From contig CAJCCR010000307.1 of the NCBI GenBank assembly GCA_903960945.1, positions 1 to 40,704 on the forward strand: DNA of 40,704 bases, in the 5' to 3' direction. Made by a program: the position numbers and the translations under genes. How positions within the stretch are numbered: the stretch's first letter is position 1; every line of letters starts with the position of its first letter. The DNA is from an uncultured Planctomycetaceae bacterium. Lineage in GTDB: Bacteria; Planctomycetota; Planctomycetia; Gemmatales; Gemmataceae. The notes under the pieces are model-generated. The model was not told where the DNA came from. It did no database searches and worked only from the letters and a program-made list of their open reading frames with translations. This document shows positions 23,524-32,330 of this stretch, in pieces.

Positions 23524-24864
23524 ATGACTTCCTCAAGGAAGCCCCCAATAAACCGGATGGTTTGGATGTCAACTATTATACCGACCCATTCGAATCACAA
23601 TACTGTGCCTTTAAAAAGAAGAATCGTACTTTTTTCCATCAGTATGATTCTGCTTATCGCTGCAGCATCCCCCATATTTCTTCGCACCAACTCCGAGTTC
23701 GACCTCGTTTTCAAAACTTACGCCAAGCTTTTACTCCAAGGCGAAGATATTTATCATGAAGGTTCCGTCTTCATGTATCCACCTTGGATGGCTTTTATTT
23801 GCATCCCATTCAACTCGCTACCCCAATGGCTCTCCAGACTAAGCTGGGGAACCATCAATATTTTTTTCTTTTATCTGGCCATCGATAGTGCTTGGAAAAT
23901 CAGTAAGTCTGTTTTTGCATCAAACGAAAAATTCGGTTGGATCGCTTTTATCATAGGCTTAATTTGCGTTACGACCTACTTTCTCAACTGCCTTTCCCAC
24001 CAGCAATTCGATGTAATCATTGCTGGCACAATCCTGTTCGGATGCCTGCAACTATCAAAAGCCAAAGACATTAATGGTGGCATATTATTAGGAGTAGCTG
24101 CAGCCTGCAAACTGACTCCACTTTTATTTCTTCCTTATCTGATCTACAGATTCCGGTGGAAAGCTACTCTGGCATTTGTAGTGGGCTTCTTGTTTTGCAA
24201 CTTCATACCAGACCTTATTCTTGGCCTTCCGCCTGAAGGAAAACCTAGACCGCTAATTTTCGTCGAGCGGTTTTTAGCCCCAATGACCAAACCAGACTTT
24301 GTACCAGGAACATGGGGTAGCGAAATCATTTATAATCAATCGCTGGCAGGTACAGGAAAAAGATTCACTCAAACCCACATCGAAATAAAAGAAGGTAAAT
24401 ACTCTGTCATCATTGAGCCTGATAACACACAATCCACGAAAGTAAAACCTATCCTCATGGGTCTTACACTCTTTGGCACTGCAATGACTTTATTTTGCTG
24501 GGGATGGCCGGGAAATCCTAGCAACTTAAACACCACAGGATCGCCACAATTTGCACTTGAAGCTTCGATGATCCTTTGCGCAATGCTTTTGCTTTCTCCC
24601 ATGTCGAGCAAAGCACATTTCGGAATTTTGATCCTGCCTGCTTTTTGCCTTGCAAGAGTGCTGGAGTCCAGGCAAAAAGCTCTCGCTATTTTCTTTCTCG
24701 CCATACCACTCTTGATGGGGATTCTGCTAAACAAAGATCTTAGCGGCGCCAACATCTACACATTGCTACTGTGGGTTGCCGGGGTGACTTGGTCAACCAT
24801 TTCATTATTCCTAGGCATTGCAATTCTTCGATATTTCGCCAAGCAGCAACAGCCAAAAAGCTAA
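23524..24864 (+). CDS. GT87/DUF2029 family membrane glycosyltransferase
   Basis: Seen: up to 446 residues with about ten membrane segments. Family landmarks are an acidic residue after the first membrane helix (EFDLVFKTYAKLLLQGEDIYHEG), then FMYPPWMAFICIPFNSLP, GGILLGVAAACKLTPLLFLPYLIYRFRWK near residue 190, and SPMSSKAHFGILILPAFCLA near the C-terminus. Known: GT87 (PimE/AceA-type) enzymes are polyprenyl-phosphate-mannose-dependent transferases acting on the outer face of the membrane. Start uncertain: ATG 23524 lacks a clear ribosome site, and in-frame ATGs lie at 23557 and 23566; the first 30 residues are hydrophilic and may not be translated. Acceptor unknown. It converges on the ferredoxin reductase gene with an 8-base gap. 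Confidence 0.82.
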   Translation: MTSSRKPPINRMVWMSTIIPTHSNHNTVPLKRRIVLFSISMILLIAAASPIFLRTNSEFDLVFKTYAKLLLQGEDIYHEGSVFMYPPWMAFICIPFNSLPQWLSRLSWGTINIFFFYLAIDSAWKISKSVFASNEKFGWIAFIIGLICVTTYFLNCLSHQQFDVIIAGTILFGCLQLSKAKDINGGILLGVAAACKLTPLLFLPYLIYRFRWKATLAFVVGFLFCNFIPDLILGLPPEGKPRPLIFVERFLAPMTKPDFVPGTWGSEIIYNQSLAGTGKRFTQTHIEIKEGKYSVIIEPDNTQSTKVKPILMGLTLFGTAMTLFCWGWPGNPSNLNTTGSPQFALEASMILCAMLLLSPMSSKAHFGILILPAFCLARVLESRQKALAIFFLAIPLLMGILLNKDLSGANIYTLLLWVAGVTWSTISLFLGIAILRYFAKQQQPKS

Positions 24865-24872
24865 CTTCTGGA

Positions 24873-25817
24873 TTAAGACCAATACTCTTCGAAATGAATA
24901 TTGCCTGGGGCATGACCGTGGCCTAAATCTGCGTTAAAACCGCGGGATTCTAAAAGCTCGATTATCCCTTCGGGCTGGGGGTAAGTTCGCACACCTGTTT
25001 CCAGATGTTTGAACGGGGCCCCAATCATTGCAGGATTACCACACAAATAAACATGAGTCTTTGCGGGATTAAGTTTTGAACCGAGTATCGATTCAAGTTC
25101 GCCAGACCTGACTAAATCTTGCAAATAACGCTTCTTGGATGGGTCGCCTTCGCGGGTTGTAAGTTGAATGTATTTGTAATTGGGAGCTTTCTTCATTACT
25201 GCATCATGAACTTCGCGATACCCAAGATCTTTACCTAGGCGCACACAGCAAGCAGAAAGAATCTTTCCCTGGTGATTATTTCGTAGCATCTCAAGTGCCA
25301 TGTAGTTATGAGGAGCTTCACCTGTTCCGGTTGAAAAAAAGATCACATCATCATCAGGCTTTACATGAGAAAGATTGTAATGCCCGGTAATTTTTTCACC
25401 CATGAAAAGCCTTGAACCGACTTCGAGATTAAACAGCCTTGGCGTCAGCGCAGGCGCAATTTCTCGCCCGGTTTCCCGAACCAAAACAATATAAAACTCG
25501 TTCCAATCATTTTCTTCGGCCTTGATGTATGAACCATCAGGCGCAAGAATTGAACTGGAAAGAGAATAGGCCCGCCTTGCAAGTTTCGTCACCTCTTCTT
25601 CAGGAATGGATTCTTCTTGGCAACCAGGATATCTACCTTCCCAGTAACCCAAACCAAGTAAAGTATACTGACCCGCACGATGCGGCCTTATGGCCTTATC
25701 CGGTTTCACCCGAACAATCATCAGGTCAGAATGAGCTTTTTTTAATTCAACAACTGTAGCGTTGTACTTGGTATTCCTAAGTTCTTCTATCTGTTCAACA
25801 GGCAAGTTAATGGCCAT
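24873..25817 (-). CDS. Ferredoxin-NADP reductase-like FAD enzyme
   Basis: Role: electron transfer between NADP(H) and ferredoxin or flavodoxin in the cytoplasm. Seen: 314 residues with an N-terminal FAD-binding barrel (HRAGQYTLLGLG near residues 45-57, then RRAYSLSSS, the FAD motif RxYS), FMGEKITGHYNL, the NADP-binding STGTGEAPHNYMALEML, VYLCGNPAMIG, and a C-terminal IHFEEYW in which the aromatic pair is typical of bacterial Fpr. It is longer than E. coli Fpr (248), with an insertion around residues 57-75 and the loop SILAPDGSYIKAEENDW. It starts 21 bases after the isomerase-like gene's stop, so the two are probably one operon. Ribosome site: GGAAAGAGA before the ATG. Confidence 0.87.
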   Translation of the reverse strand: MAINLPVEQIEELRNTKYNATVVELKKAHSDLMIVRVKPDKAIRPHRAGQYTLLGLGYWEGRYPGCQEESIPEEEVTKLARRAYSLSSSILAPDGSYIKAEENDWNEFYIVLVRETGREIAPALTPRLFNLEVGSRLFMGEKITGHYNLSHVKPDDDVIFFSTGTGEAPHNYMALEMLRNNHQGKILSACCVRLGKDLGYREVHDAVMKKAPNYKYIQLTTREGDPSKKRYLQDLVRSGELESILGSKLNPAKTHVYLCGNPAMIGAPFKHLETGVRTYPQPEGIIELLESRGFNADLGHGHAPGNIHFEEYWS

Positions 25818-25838
25818 ATTCTCTTTCCAAATGGTTTA

Positions 25839-26726
25839 TCAAGAAATCTTTTTTACCGCGGTGTTAAAGATATCAATGCACGCCTTAAGATCTGGGGATG
25901 GGTCTTGAGGATTGGCTTCATATTCGATGCTAATCATGCCATTGAATCCTACATCACTCAAGGCCTTAAGCACAGAATCTACATCCAGAACACCCTTGCC
26001 AAAAACCACATCGGTGTGTTTTTTATTGTCGTGATCTTTAAGGTGCATTCCAAAGTTTCGTTTGCCCATGGTTCGAACTTCAGTTGCTGGATCAAGATTT
26101 TTTCCCAATTGGGCAGACCGGATAAGGTGACCGGTATCTAAACATGAGCCAATTAATGGATGATGATCTTTCACCCCAGCCATGATTAATTCAGCACTAT
26201 ACCAGCGATGAAGTTGCCCCTTGCCTGCAGGACCATGCGGGTGAATTGCGACAGCAATTTTATATTCAGCACAAAGCTTGTCGAGGCTTTCGAAACTATC
26301 TGGATCAGGGTCTGCGCTAATCGCGGTAAGGCCAATAGCCTTGCCAAAATCAAACATTTTCTTGTTGGCGTCATGATCTTTGGTGAATTTTTGCACGCCA
26401 AACGCCACTGGCTTAACACCATATTCATTGCAAAGATTTAAGATAGCTTTGAGTTGCTCTGGGGTGCTGGTTGCAGGAATGTGCTTTTGATAAAACTCAG
26501 CTTGAGTAACGCCAAGCTCCTTCATTTTTTTCAAAGCAGTTTCGAGATCAAAGTTTCTGTAGGTGTAGGTTTGAACGCCCAAGATAATTTTCGGGGTGGG
26601 CTGTTTTTTACCCAAGAACTCTTGCGCCTTTAAAATTGAAGTCGTAGCAAGGCTGGTTCCAAGCAAAGCCAGTGATGCCTGCTTAACAAATATTCTACGC
26701 GAATTCTTACTTACACAATCGCTCAT
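25839..26726 (-). CDS. Tat-exported sugar phosphate isomerase/epimerase-like TIM barrel protein
   Basis: Seen: a twin-arginine leader (NSRRIFVKQASLALLGTSLA, about residues 8-27), then an AP-endonuclease-2-type TIM barrel: IILGVQTYTYR, ALKKMKELGVTQAEFYQ, VAIHPHGPAG, GSCLDTGHLIRSA, GMHLKDHD and FNGMISIEYEANPQDP. The metal ligands expected for the family (Glu, Asp-x-x-His, His, Glu) are visible in these motifs. Start: ATG 26726 with GGAG six bases upstream; the GTG four codons earlier overlaps that site. The preceding gene ends in a strong terminator, so this starts its own transcript. Substrate unknown; such exported isomerase-like proteins are abundant in Planctomycetes. Confidence 0.87.
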   Translation of the reverse strand: MSDCVSKNSRRIFVKQASLALLGTSLATTSILKAQEFLGKKQPTPKIILGVQTYTYRNFDLETALKKMKELGVTQAEFYQKHIPATSTPEQLKAILNLCNEYGVKPVAFGVQKFTKDHDANKKMFDFGKAIGLTAISADPDPDSFESLDKLCAEYKIAVAIHPHGPAGKGQLHRWYSAELIMAGVKDHHPLIGSCLDTGHLIRSAQLGKNLDPATEVRTMGKRNFGMHLKDHDNKKHTDVVFGKGVLDVDSVLKALSDVGFNGMISIEYEANPQDPSPDLKACIDIFNTAVKKIS

Positions 26727-26742
26727 GGCAATCTCCACAAAG

Positions 26743-26790
26743 ATGGAAAAAACAAAATCTCTAGCCTATGTTAAACATAGTCTAGAGATT
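26743..26790 (-). terminator. Strong intrinsic terminator of the VIT-VWA gene
   Basis: CTATGTT/AACATAG and AATCTCTAG/CTAGAGATT form a 35-base hairpin (26756-26790) with one internal mismatch and a single central base. On the minus strand the stem is followed directly by TTTTGTTTTTT. It sits about 60 bases after the stop at 26848 and directly before the isomerase-like gene's ribosome site, separating the two transcripts. Confidence 0.85.
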
Positions 26791-26847
26791 AAGGCCATGA
26801 AAATTTCGATAACAAGCAAAAGTTCTGTTCTTTACTTTTAGAGCCTG

Positions 26848-29235
26848 TTATTTGTTTGGAACAAACATCTGCTCAATTTCCTGATCAGAAATCGTGTTTT
26901 TGCCTTCCTGGGTATCAATTACCAAGGCAGTATTTCCGGGGGTTACCCAAATCAAATAGTTGCCCAGACCAAATAGTTTTCTTAACTGGGGCTGTTTTTC
27001 TAATAATCGGAAATACGCATCGCTTTGAGCCTGAATAACCATTGTGGGCATTGTCTTAAGAAAACCCTCGTCAATCCAAACCCCGCCCACCTCGATCATG
27101 CTACGCCCCGATATCTGTTTAATTGCAGTTTCAGAAACAGTAGTCTGATCTCTAAAATTTTGGTTTTGAACCGAAAGATCAACCCCCATTTTTCCTCCTT
27201 GAACAGCGTTCTGATCCCTCCTTCGCAAAGCATCCTTTGCACGATCGAGATCACCCTTTGCATCCATAGCTTTTTTCAATTGCTCTGCACCGGGTGCCCT
27301 TGCAACTCCAGCAAACTCCGAAGCCTTTTCAGCAGCAGTCGCCCTGCCCTCTGCAAATTGGCCCGGTCTGCTTTGATTTTCAAGAGCAAATTCAAGAACT
27401 TTCCGATTTCCATCACCACCCGATGAAGGTAGCAAGCCAAACGGAACAGGAAGCTTGGGCGTGGGATAACCAGGAACCGGCCTATGAATTGGGTATGCAA
27501 CATGATCGGGAACAACTAAATAACTTGTGTAGGGAGTGGTTATCCCATATTTCTTTGCAAGCTTGGTAACCTCGTCCACAAGTTCGCCTTTCTCACCATT
27601 GGCACGAATCTGGTCGAGTAGAAATCCAACTTTCCTTCGTGCCCACAATTGCTCGACAAAGCTTTTGGAATCTGAAGTCTTTTCGGGAAAATTATACTCA
27701 TAGACAAATTCTTTCTTTTCATTGGCAAGATCACCCCTCAATTTAATTGCTGAACCGCCCTTCCCTTTATATTTCCCAAACACCATTAGTTGGCTGCCCT
27801 CAAAAATGTCAGGCAAGTTGGTCGGATAGATATCTAGAGCTTGTATGTCGGGCGAAAAAGCCAGGGAGAGGTTTACAAGAACTGGGTTACTGATTTTCGA
27901 AACCATGGCACTGGATTTGATCTCGATATCTTCTGCAGGGCGAACATAAGTGGTCGCAGCTTTTGTTTTTTCCGCAAGCATATCAAGCATGGTCGCATTA
28001 ACATCATCGCCCACACCAAAAGTAAATATCCGAGTATTGGGTTTGATCTTGGCAAGAACATCACGGGTAATTTTTTCAGGATTAGTTTCACCAATGGTGG
28101 GCATTCCATCGGTAAAGAAAACAATTACAAACGGCCTAGATGCATCATTGCCTCGAATTTCTAGTGCAGCAAGTAAGGCATCTCGGATCGCAGTTCCCCC
28201 AGTAGAATCTAATCCCTCGATCCATTTTCTTCCTGTGTTCTTAAACTCCTCGCTGGCAGGCACAAACTCATCCCGAAACAGGCTGACAGCAGTGGCGAAA
28301 TTAAGCATCGAAAAACGATCGTTTTCACCAAGGCTATTGATGCAGTATTTCAGAGCTTTTTTAGCCTGCTCCATTTTCGGACCACGCATACTGCCCGAGG
28401 TGTCCATTACAAAAACAAAATCACGGGGCATCGGCTTTAACTTGTTTCCCTTCATCGAAGGATTGATCATCAATGAAAAATACCCGTCTTCGGTTGCTAT
28501 GGGGCGGTGAGTGAGCATACTCATGCCAACGGCTTTGTCGGAAAAAGAATAAAAAAGCTGAAAATCTTTGTCCCCAACTAGGCTGGCTTTGTTCAAACTG
28601 AGTGAAACTTCTTTATCGGATTTACGCTGCGTATTAATGTCATGGGTGGGACTGTAAGTATTTGCAATACCATGTTGGGACTTGATAGTTCCAGAAAGTG
28701 AAAAATCCTGAGCGACCTGATTGGACCGCATTTCACCTTTTAACGGAAAAATAAACTCCATAATGTCACCCTCCTTGGGGACGACAGAAGTATAAGAAAC
28801 CGAAACACGCTGATTCCCCCGGGCAGGCACTGGAAAAACCCTCATTTTTATAAGGTTATTTTCCATATATTCGAGCAATCCTGGATCTTGGATTCTTCGC
28901 ACGATGCTTGTGTAAATTTCACGGGCTTTATCAGCTTCCAACAATTCACCTTTGGTTTCTTTGCCATCCACCCACATGGTGAATTTGTTCACAGAAGCAC
29001 CTTTAGGAACAGGAAAAATATAGGTGGCTTCCAAAGGCCTATCACTGTGGTTGTAAAAAACCTGCTCAACCATGGTTTCCGCAATCTGATCTTCAATTTT
29101 AAAATCAACAATTTGTTTGATGAGAATCAGTGGTGCAATTTTTTTGTCTTCTGGAATCAAAAGGCCCCTTGCCAATAAGACAGAGGGATTTATCAGAACG
29201 GCTAAGCCAAGAATGATTGCAAATTTGTTTAACAT
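26848..29235 (-). CDS. Secreted VIT and von Willebrand factor A domain protein
   Basis: Seen: a signal peptide (MLNKFAIILGLAVLINPSVLLARG); a VIT domain (about residues 30-160, with TMVEQVFYNHSDRPLEATYIFPVPKGA and KGELLEADKAREIY); and a VWA domain (about 270-440) opening with FVFVMDTSGSMRGP, whose DxSxS (Asp278, Ser280, Ser282) forms the MIDAS metal site, with FFTDGMPTIGE completing it. A C-terminal region (about 590-795) has a low-complexity basic stretch and a compact terminal domain. Known: VIT-VWA proteins resemble inter-alpha-trypsin-inhibitor heavy chains and include sortase targets, but no LPxTG-type or PEP-type sorting signal or C-terminal membrane helix is present, so it is probably free in the periplasm or exported. 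Ligand unknown. Confidence 0.88.
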   Translation of the reverse strand: MLNKFAIILGLAVLINPSVLLARGLLIPEDKKIAPLILIKQIVDFKIEDQIAETMVEQVFYNHSDRPLEATYIFPVPKGASVNKFTMWVDGKETKGELLEADKAREIYTSIVRRIQDPGLLEYMENNLIKMRVFPVPARGNQRVSVSYTSVVPKEGDIMEFIFPLKGEMRSNQVAQDFSLSGTIKSQHGIANTYSPTHDINTQRKSDKEVSLSLNKASLVGDKDFQLFYSFSDKAVGMSMLTHRPIATEDGYFSLMINPSMKGNKLKPMPRDFVFVMDTSGSMRGPKMEQAKKALKYCINSLGENDRFSMLNFATAVSLFRDEFVPASEEFKNTGRKWIEGLDSTGGTAIRDALLAALEIRGNDASRPFVIVFFTDGMPTIGETNPEKITRDVLAKIKPNTRIFTFGVGDDVNATMLDMLAEKTKAATTYVRPAEDIEIKSSAMVSKISNPVLVNLSLAFSPDIQALDIYPTNLPDIFEGSQLMVFGKYKGKGGSAIKLRGDLANEKKEFVYEYNFPEKTSDSKSFVEQLWARRKVGFLLDQIRANGEKGELVDEVTKLAKKYGITTPYTSYLVVPDHVAYPIHRPVPGYPTPKLPVPFGLLPSSGGDGNRKVLEFALENQSRPGQFAEGRATAAEKASEFAGVARAPGAEQLKKAMDAKGDLDRAKDALRRRDQNAVQGGKMGVDLSVQNQNFRDQTTVSETAIKQISGRSMIEVGGVWIDEGFLKTMPTMVIQAQSDAYFRLLEKQPQLRKLFGLGNYLIWVTPGNTALVIDTQEGKNTISDQEIEQMFVPNK

Positions 29236-29491
29236 GATACACCCATGAAATTGAATTAGTATTGGTTCTAAAATTAAGACGAATTAAGACATCGGAGAGA
29301 TTGAAAAAAACAAAGGACCACGGTCTTCCCAGCCCTCCCATCTTCCGAAAGCTAGGCAATATGGCTAGACCTTTAGCGATGCATTAGTGGTGGGGCTAAA
29401 CTTGTAGCGGTTAAACCACTTTTAAAGCTAAGGTATACGGCCAATAAAAGCGATTAGATAGAAAGATATCCCAGTATGAGGTTTTCTTACA

Positions 29492-30262
29492 ATGCTTAGC
29501 CGTCGAAACATTCTCTCCCTTGGGCTAACCGCAATTTGTTCACAATTTTCTTTTGGCATGCCTGCTAAAAAAAGATTGCTGATACTTATAGAAGGTGCGG
29601 GCGATTTTCAAGCCGTTGCAAGGGTTCTGGAAAAATCTCTTGATCTCCTACCGCCAAACACTGAATTACAGCGATTCCATTGGTCTCATGGATACTTAAG
29701 AATCGTTGCAGACCAAACAGATTTACCGCACATTTCTGATAATGGCGAAAAACTCGCCAGTTCTATTCGGATGATTCAAAAACGCAACCCAGATGCTGAA
29801 ATCAACATTCTAGCGCACAGTGCAGGTACTTCCGTTGCACTTGCGGGCGTTTCCCTGCTTAATGAAAACAGCATCGAAAGGGTAATCCTACTCGCCCCCT
29901 CGGTATCCAAGGATTACCCAATCATTCCAGCAATTGCCGCAGTTAAAGATAGTGTCCATGTTTTTTACAGCCATGAAGACACCTTTATTCTTGGGCCTAT
30001 TTTAAAATTCACGAAAACTGCTGATCTTAGAAAATGCCAAAATGCAGCAGGTAGATATGGCTTTAAACCTGTAACAAGAAACCGCGAAGAAGAATTATTG
30101 GTGGCAACAAAACTAAAGCAATATGCCTGGAAGCCGGAAGATGTTTCGATTGGGAATAATGGTGGGCACTATGGTGCCTATGGTCAACCTTATATGGATA
30201 AAAAAGTAATACCCCTACTTTTTAACAATCAACCCACAAGAATCACCAGTGCTATGCCTTAG
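29492..30262 (+). CDS. Secreted small alpha/beta-hydrolase-like protein
   Basis: Seen: MLSRRNILSLGLTAICSQFSFG, a short leader with twin arginines and a weak hydrophobic core, then an alpha/beta-hydrolase-like region: RLLILIEGAGDF as the first strand, INILAHSAGTSVALAGVS as the nucleophile elbow (AHSAG, Ser about 113), VILLAPSVSKDY as the following strand, VFYSHEDTF as the probable acid strand (Asp), and NNGGHYGAYG near the C-terminus as the likely catalytic His. The elbow has Ala in place of the first Gly of GxSxG. Ribosome site: GAGG ten bases upstream. Its stop codon overlaps that of the convergent anti-sigma gene. Substrate unknown. Confidence 0.72.
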   Translation: MLSRRNILSLGLTAICSQFSFGMPAKKRLLILIEGAGDFQAVARVLEKSLDLLPPNTELQRFHWSHGYLRIVADQTDLPHISDNGEKLASSIRMIQKRNPDAEINILAHSAGTSVALAGVSLLNENSIERVILLAPSVSKDYPIIPAIAAVKDSVHVFYSHEDTFILGPILKFTKTADLRKCQNAAGRYGFKPVTRNREEELLVATKLKQYAWKPEDVSIGNNGGHYGAYGQPYMDKKVIPLLFNNQPTRITSAMP

Positions 30263-31563
30263 TTTTCTGTTCTTAAAACTACAAGCACTTTAATACCGGA
30301 CTGATTACTGGATTTAATAGTTTCGAGATATTGCTTTACTTCAGCGCTATTGACCAGATTTTGTGTTGCAGTGAAAGACACCGCCAACGCTGGACTCTTA
30401 TTCTTTTTCAATGATTGCAAAGAGCCTCCTTTGGCTGGTTCAATTGATTCGATGGCAGGTTTAGCAGTGGCGTTTAGTGAAGAACCACCCTGCTCTGTTG
30501 GCTCAAAGCCCAAAACAGATTTCATGGTTTTACGGTCATTTAAAGATAATTTTGAGACTACTAAAGCCTCCCAGAAAGAACTAGCCGGGGTAGCTTTAGC
30601 AACATCCTTGGCAAGCGTGAGCTTTTCTTGCCCCAGTAACTGAGCTAAATCGTTAACATTAGCGTTATCAAGGTAAATCATGTAATTAACTGGTGACTTA
30701 TCATTTTTGTTTTTTAATCGCATGAGAGTGCTTACATCCGAATAAACATAATACCCCATCTTGTTTAGATTCATTTTAAGTTGAGCAAACGCAGCAGTTT
30801 TATCCTTGCAAGAAAGCTCTATTTTCAAGCGAGCATCATGGCTGATAACTTTTGAAAGAACCCTGCCAGTTACTTCACCATCAACATCTTTTTTGCGCAG
30901 AACCCATGGTAAAGGCGCATCTACCTTAATCAAATTAAAAGTTTCATTTGCAGGCGCTGCAAGCAATTCTTTACCTTTTGAAGTAATATCAGAAGATTTG
31001 TTTTGCCCTAAAAGGGGGCGCATCTTTGCAGATTTATCATTTTCTTTATTTTGTTCAGGAGGTACAGGAAGCAAATTTTGCTTCTCTTGCATTGCAATTT
31101 GTTCAGCCTTCTTGATGGATTCTGCATTATCTGCTTGCGCATTCTTGTCGTTTTCAACATTTTGGTTTGAGGAACGAGCCAACTGCCCTTTTGCTTGCTC
31201 GTTTTCCTGCATAGCTAGAAAGGCATTAACAGCGTAGAAAGATATAAAAGTGGTAACAGCAAGAATCGCAGCCACCGCAACTAGCGAGAACCAAGGCTTC
31301 ATCATTAGATCATCGCGCTTGTTTAAATGAGCAATTCGAGACAAAGGCTTGACCTTAATATTACAAAGGATTTTTTGTGTTAGTTCATAACTGCATTCCA
31401 TTGGAACCTGATTGCGAATCATCAAGGCATCTTGCTTCAATAAACGCAGCAATTCTCGAAATTCGGCTGAATTTTGCAACAATTCATTTACTTCATTCTG
31501 CATGCTTGAAGGAAGTTCGCCATCAACAAATGCAGTCAGTAACTTCAGTTCGTGTTTTTTCAT
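30259..31563 (-). CDS. Membrane anti-sigma factor-like protein
   Basis: Seen: the N-terminus MKKHELKLLTAFVDGELPSSMQNEVNELL resembles the anti-sigma domain opening (L-x-A-F-V/L-DGEL), but the zinc-binding HxxxCxxC is absent. A single membrane segment lies near residues 90-113 (FSLVAVAAILAVTTFISFYAV). The periplasmic part has a polar, Gln/Lys/Asn-rich linker (about 117-195) and a C-terminal sensor-like domain. Context: its ATG overlaps the stop of the ECF sigma gene (ATGA), the normal sigma/anti-sigma arrangement, so I infer that it sequesters that sigma at the membrane. The C-terminal domain is not recognised. The 3' end overlaps the convergent hydrolase gene by 4 bases. Confidence 0.78.
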   Translation of the reverse strand: MKKHELKLLTAFVDGELPSSMQNEVNELLQNSAEFRELLRLLKQDALMIRNQVPMECSYELTQKILCNIKVKPLSRIAHLNKRDDLMMKPWFSLVAVAAILAVTTFISFYAVNAFLAMQENEQAKGQLARSSNQNVENDKNAQADNAESIKKAEQIAMQEKQNLLPVPPEQNKENDKSAKMRPLLGQNKSSDITSKGKELLAAPANETFNLIKVDAPLPWVLRKKDVDGEVTGRVLSKVISHDARLKIELSCKDKTAAFAQLKMNLNKMGYYVYSDVSTLMRLKNKNDKSPVNYMIYLDNANVNDLAQLLGQEKLTLAKDVAKATPASSFWEALVVSKLSLNDRKTMKSVLGFEPTEQGGSSLNATAKPAIESIEPAKGGSLQSLKKNKSPALAVSFTATQNLVNSAEVKQYLETIKSSNQSGIKVLVVLRTEN

Positions 31564-32135
31564 AAATCAGCTCTTTCCTTGTCTATCTTTTCCAAGATCG
31601 CCCTTAATTCTAGTCTGGCCCTATGCAAACGGCTTCTTACCGTTCCCACCGGCACACCAAGCGACAAAGCAATCTCTTCGTAGGAAAAACCTTCTATTTC
31701 CTTTAACACCAACCCTGCCCTATGATCCAGCGAAAGCAACCCTAGGGCCTTTTCCATTAAGGTTTTACCCTCTTCATCCTCCATGTTTTTCATGGGGCTC
31801 GCGTCATCTGAGGGCAAAGTTATCTCACCCTGGCTATCGGTCTGACTATTTAAGGATAAGGCAGGCTTGCGTTTGCGTCTTTGACTAATCGCAAGGTTGT
31901 AAGTAATCCTAAAAAGCCAAGTATAAAATTTTGAGGTCCCCCGAAAACTACCCAACCCTTTAAAAGCCTGCGAAAAAGTATCCTGAGCCACATCTTCGGC
32001 ATCTTCAACACTGTTCAAAAGCCGATACGCCAAGCTGTAAACCTTTGTATTGTAACGCCTTACGATGACATCAAAGGCCGAAGTATTACCTTCAAGCACC
32101 AGTCGAATCAGAGTGTGGTCATCTAAGGAATTCAC
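31560..32135 (-). CDS. ECF-type RNA polymerase sigma factor (RpoE-like)
   Basis: Seen: 191 residues; sigma region 2 (about 20-92) with YRLLNSVEDAEDVAQDTFSQAF and FYTWLFRITYNLAIS; sigma region 4 (about 128-180) with LSLDHRAGLVLKEIEGFSYEEIALSLGVPVGTVRSRLHRAR, a complete helix-turn-helix for -35 recognition. Regions 1.1 and 3 are missing, as in group 4 sigma factors. The start is a GTG at 32135, with AGGG five bases upstream. Overlap of its stop with the anti-sigma ATG implies translational coupling. A promoter of the ECF class lies directly upstream, so it is probably autoregulated. The regulon is unknown; no second copy of that promoter was seen in this window. Confidence 0.95.
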   Translation of the reverse strand: MNSLDDHTLIRLVLEGNTSAFDVIVRRYNTKVYSLAYRLLNSVEDAEDVAQDTFSQAFKGLGSFRGTSKFYTWLFRITYNLAISQRRKRKPALSLNSQTDSQGEITLPSDDASPMKNMEDEEGKTLMEKALGLLSLDHRAGLVLKEIEGFSYEEIALSLGVPVGTVRSRLHRARLELRAILEKIDKERADL

Positions 32136-32150
32136 TTTAACCCTAGTTAG

Positions 32151-32178
32151 TTAGACGCAATTTGTTGCAAAAGGTTCC
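32151..32178 (-). promoter_or_regulatory. ECF-type promoter upstream of the sigma factor
   Basis: On the minus strand GGAACC (32178-32173), a 16-base spacer, then GTCTAA (32156-32151), matching the sigmaE/ECF consensus GGAAC-16-GTC/TCTAA. Predicted start near 32145, giving a leader of only about ten bases before the GTG. This is the expected autoregulatory arrangement. Confidence 0.65.
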
Positions 32179-32330
32179 ATTAATTAGGCTTTTATCCAAG
32201 TTTTCTTAGGGTTTCCGATAAGCTCAACTAATCTCATCTTTTTGAAGATTTAAACGGCATCAGCCGTGGCGGTCTCGTCCATTTTGCCAATTGTTAACCC
32301 TGAATTGGGAATTACCCCACAGGTTTCTCT

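Noticed and set aside
27950-28510. A 186-codon plus-strand frame opposite the VWA domain
   Set aside because: It mirrors the coding strand of the VWA domain, is rich in Ser and Ile from codon mirroring, and lacks a ribosome site.
32254-32267. ACGGC-ATCA-GCCGT hairpin upstream of uvrA as a terminator or SOS box
   Set aside because: The stem is 5 bp without a T-tract, and it does not match known LexA boxes; too short to interpret.
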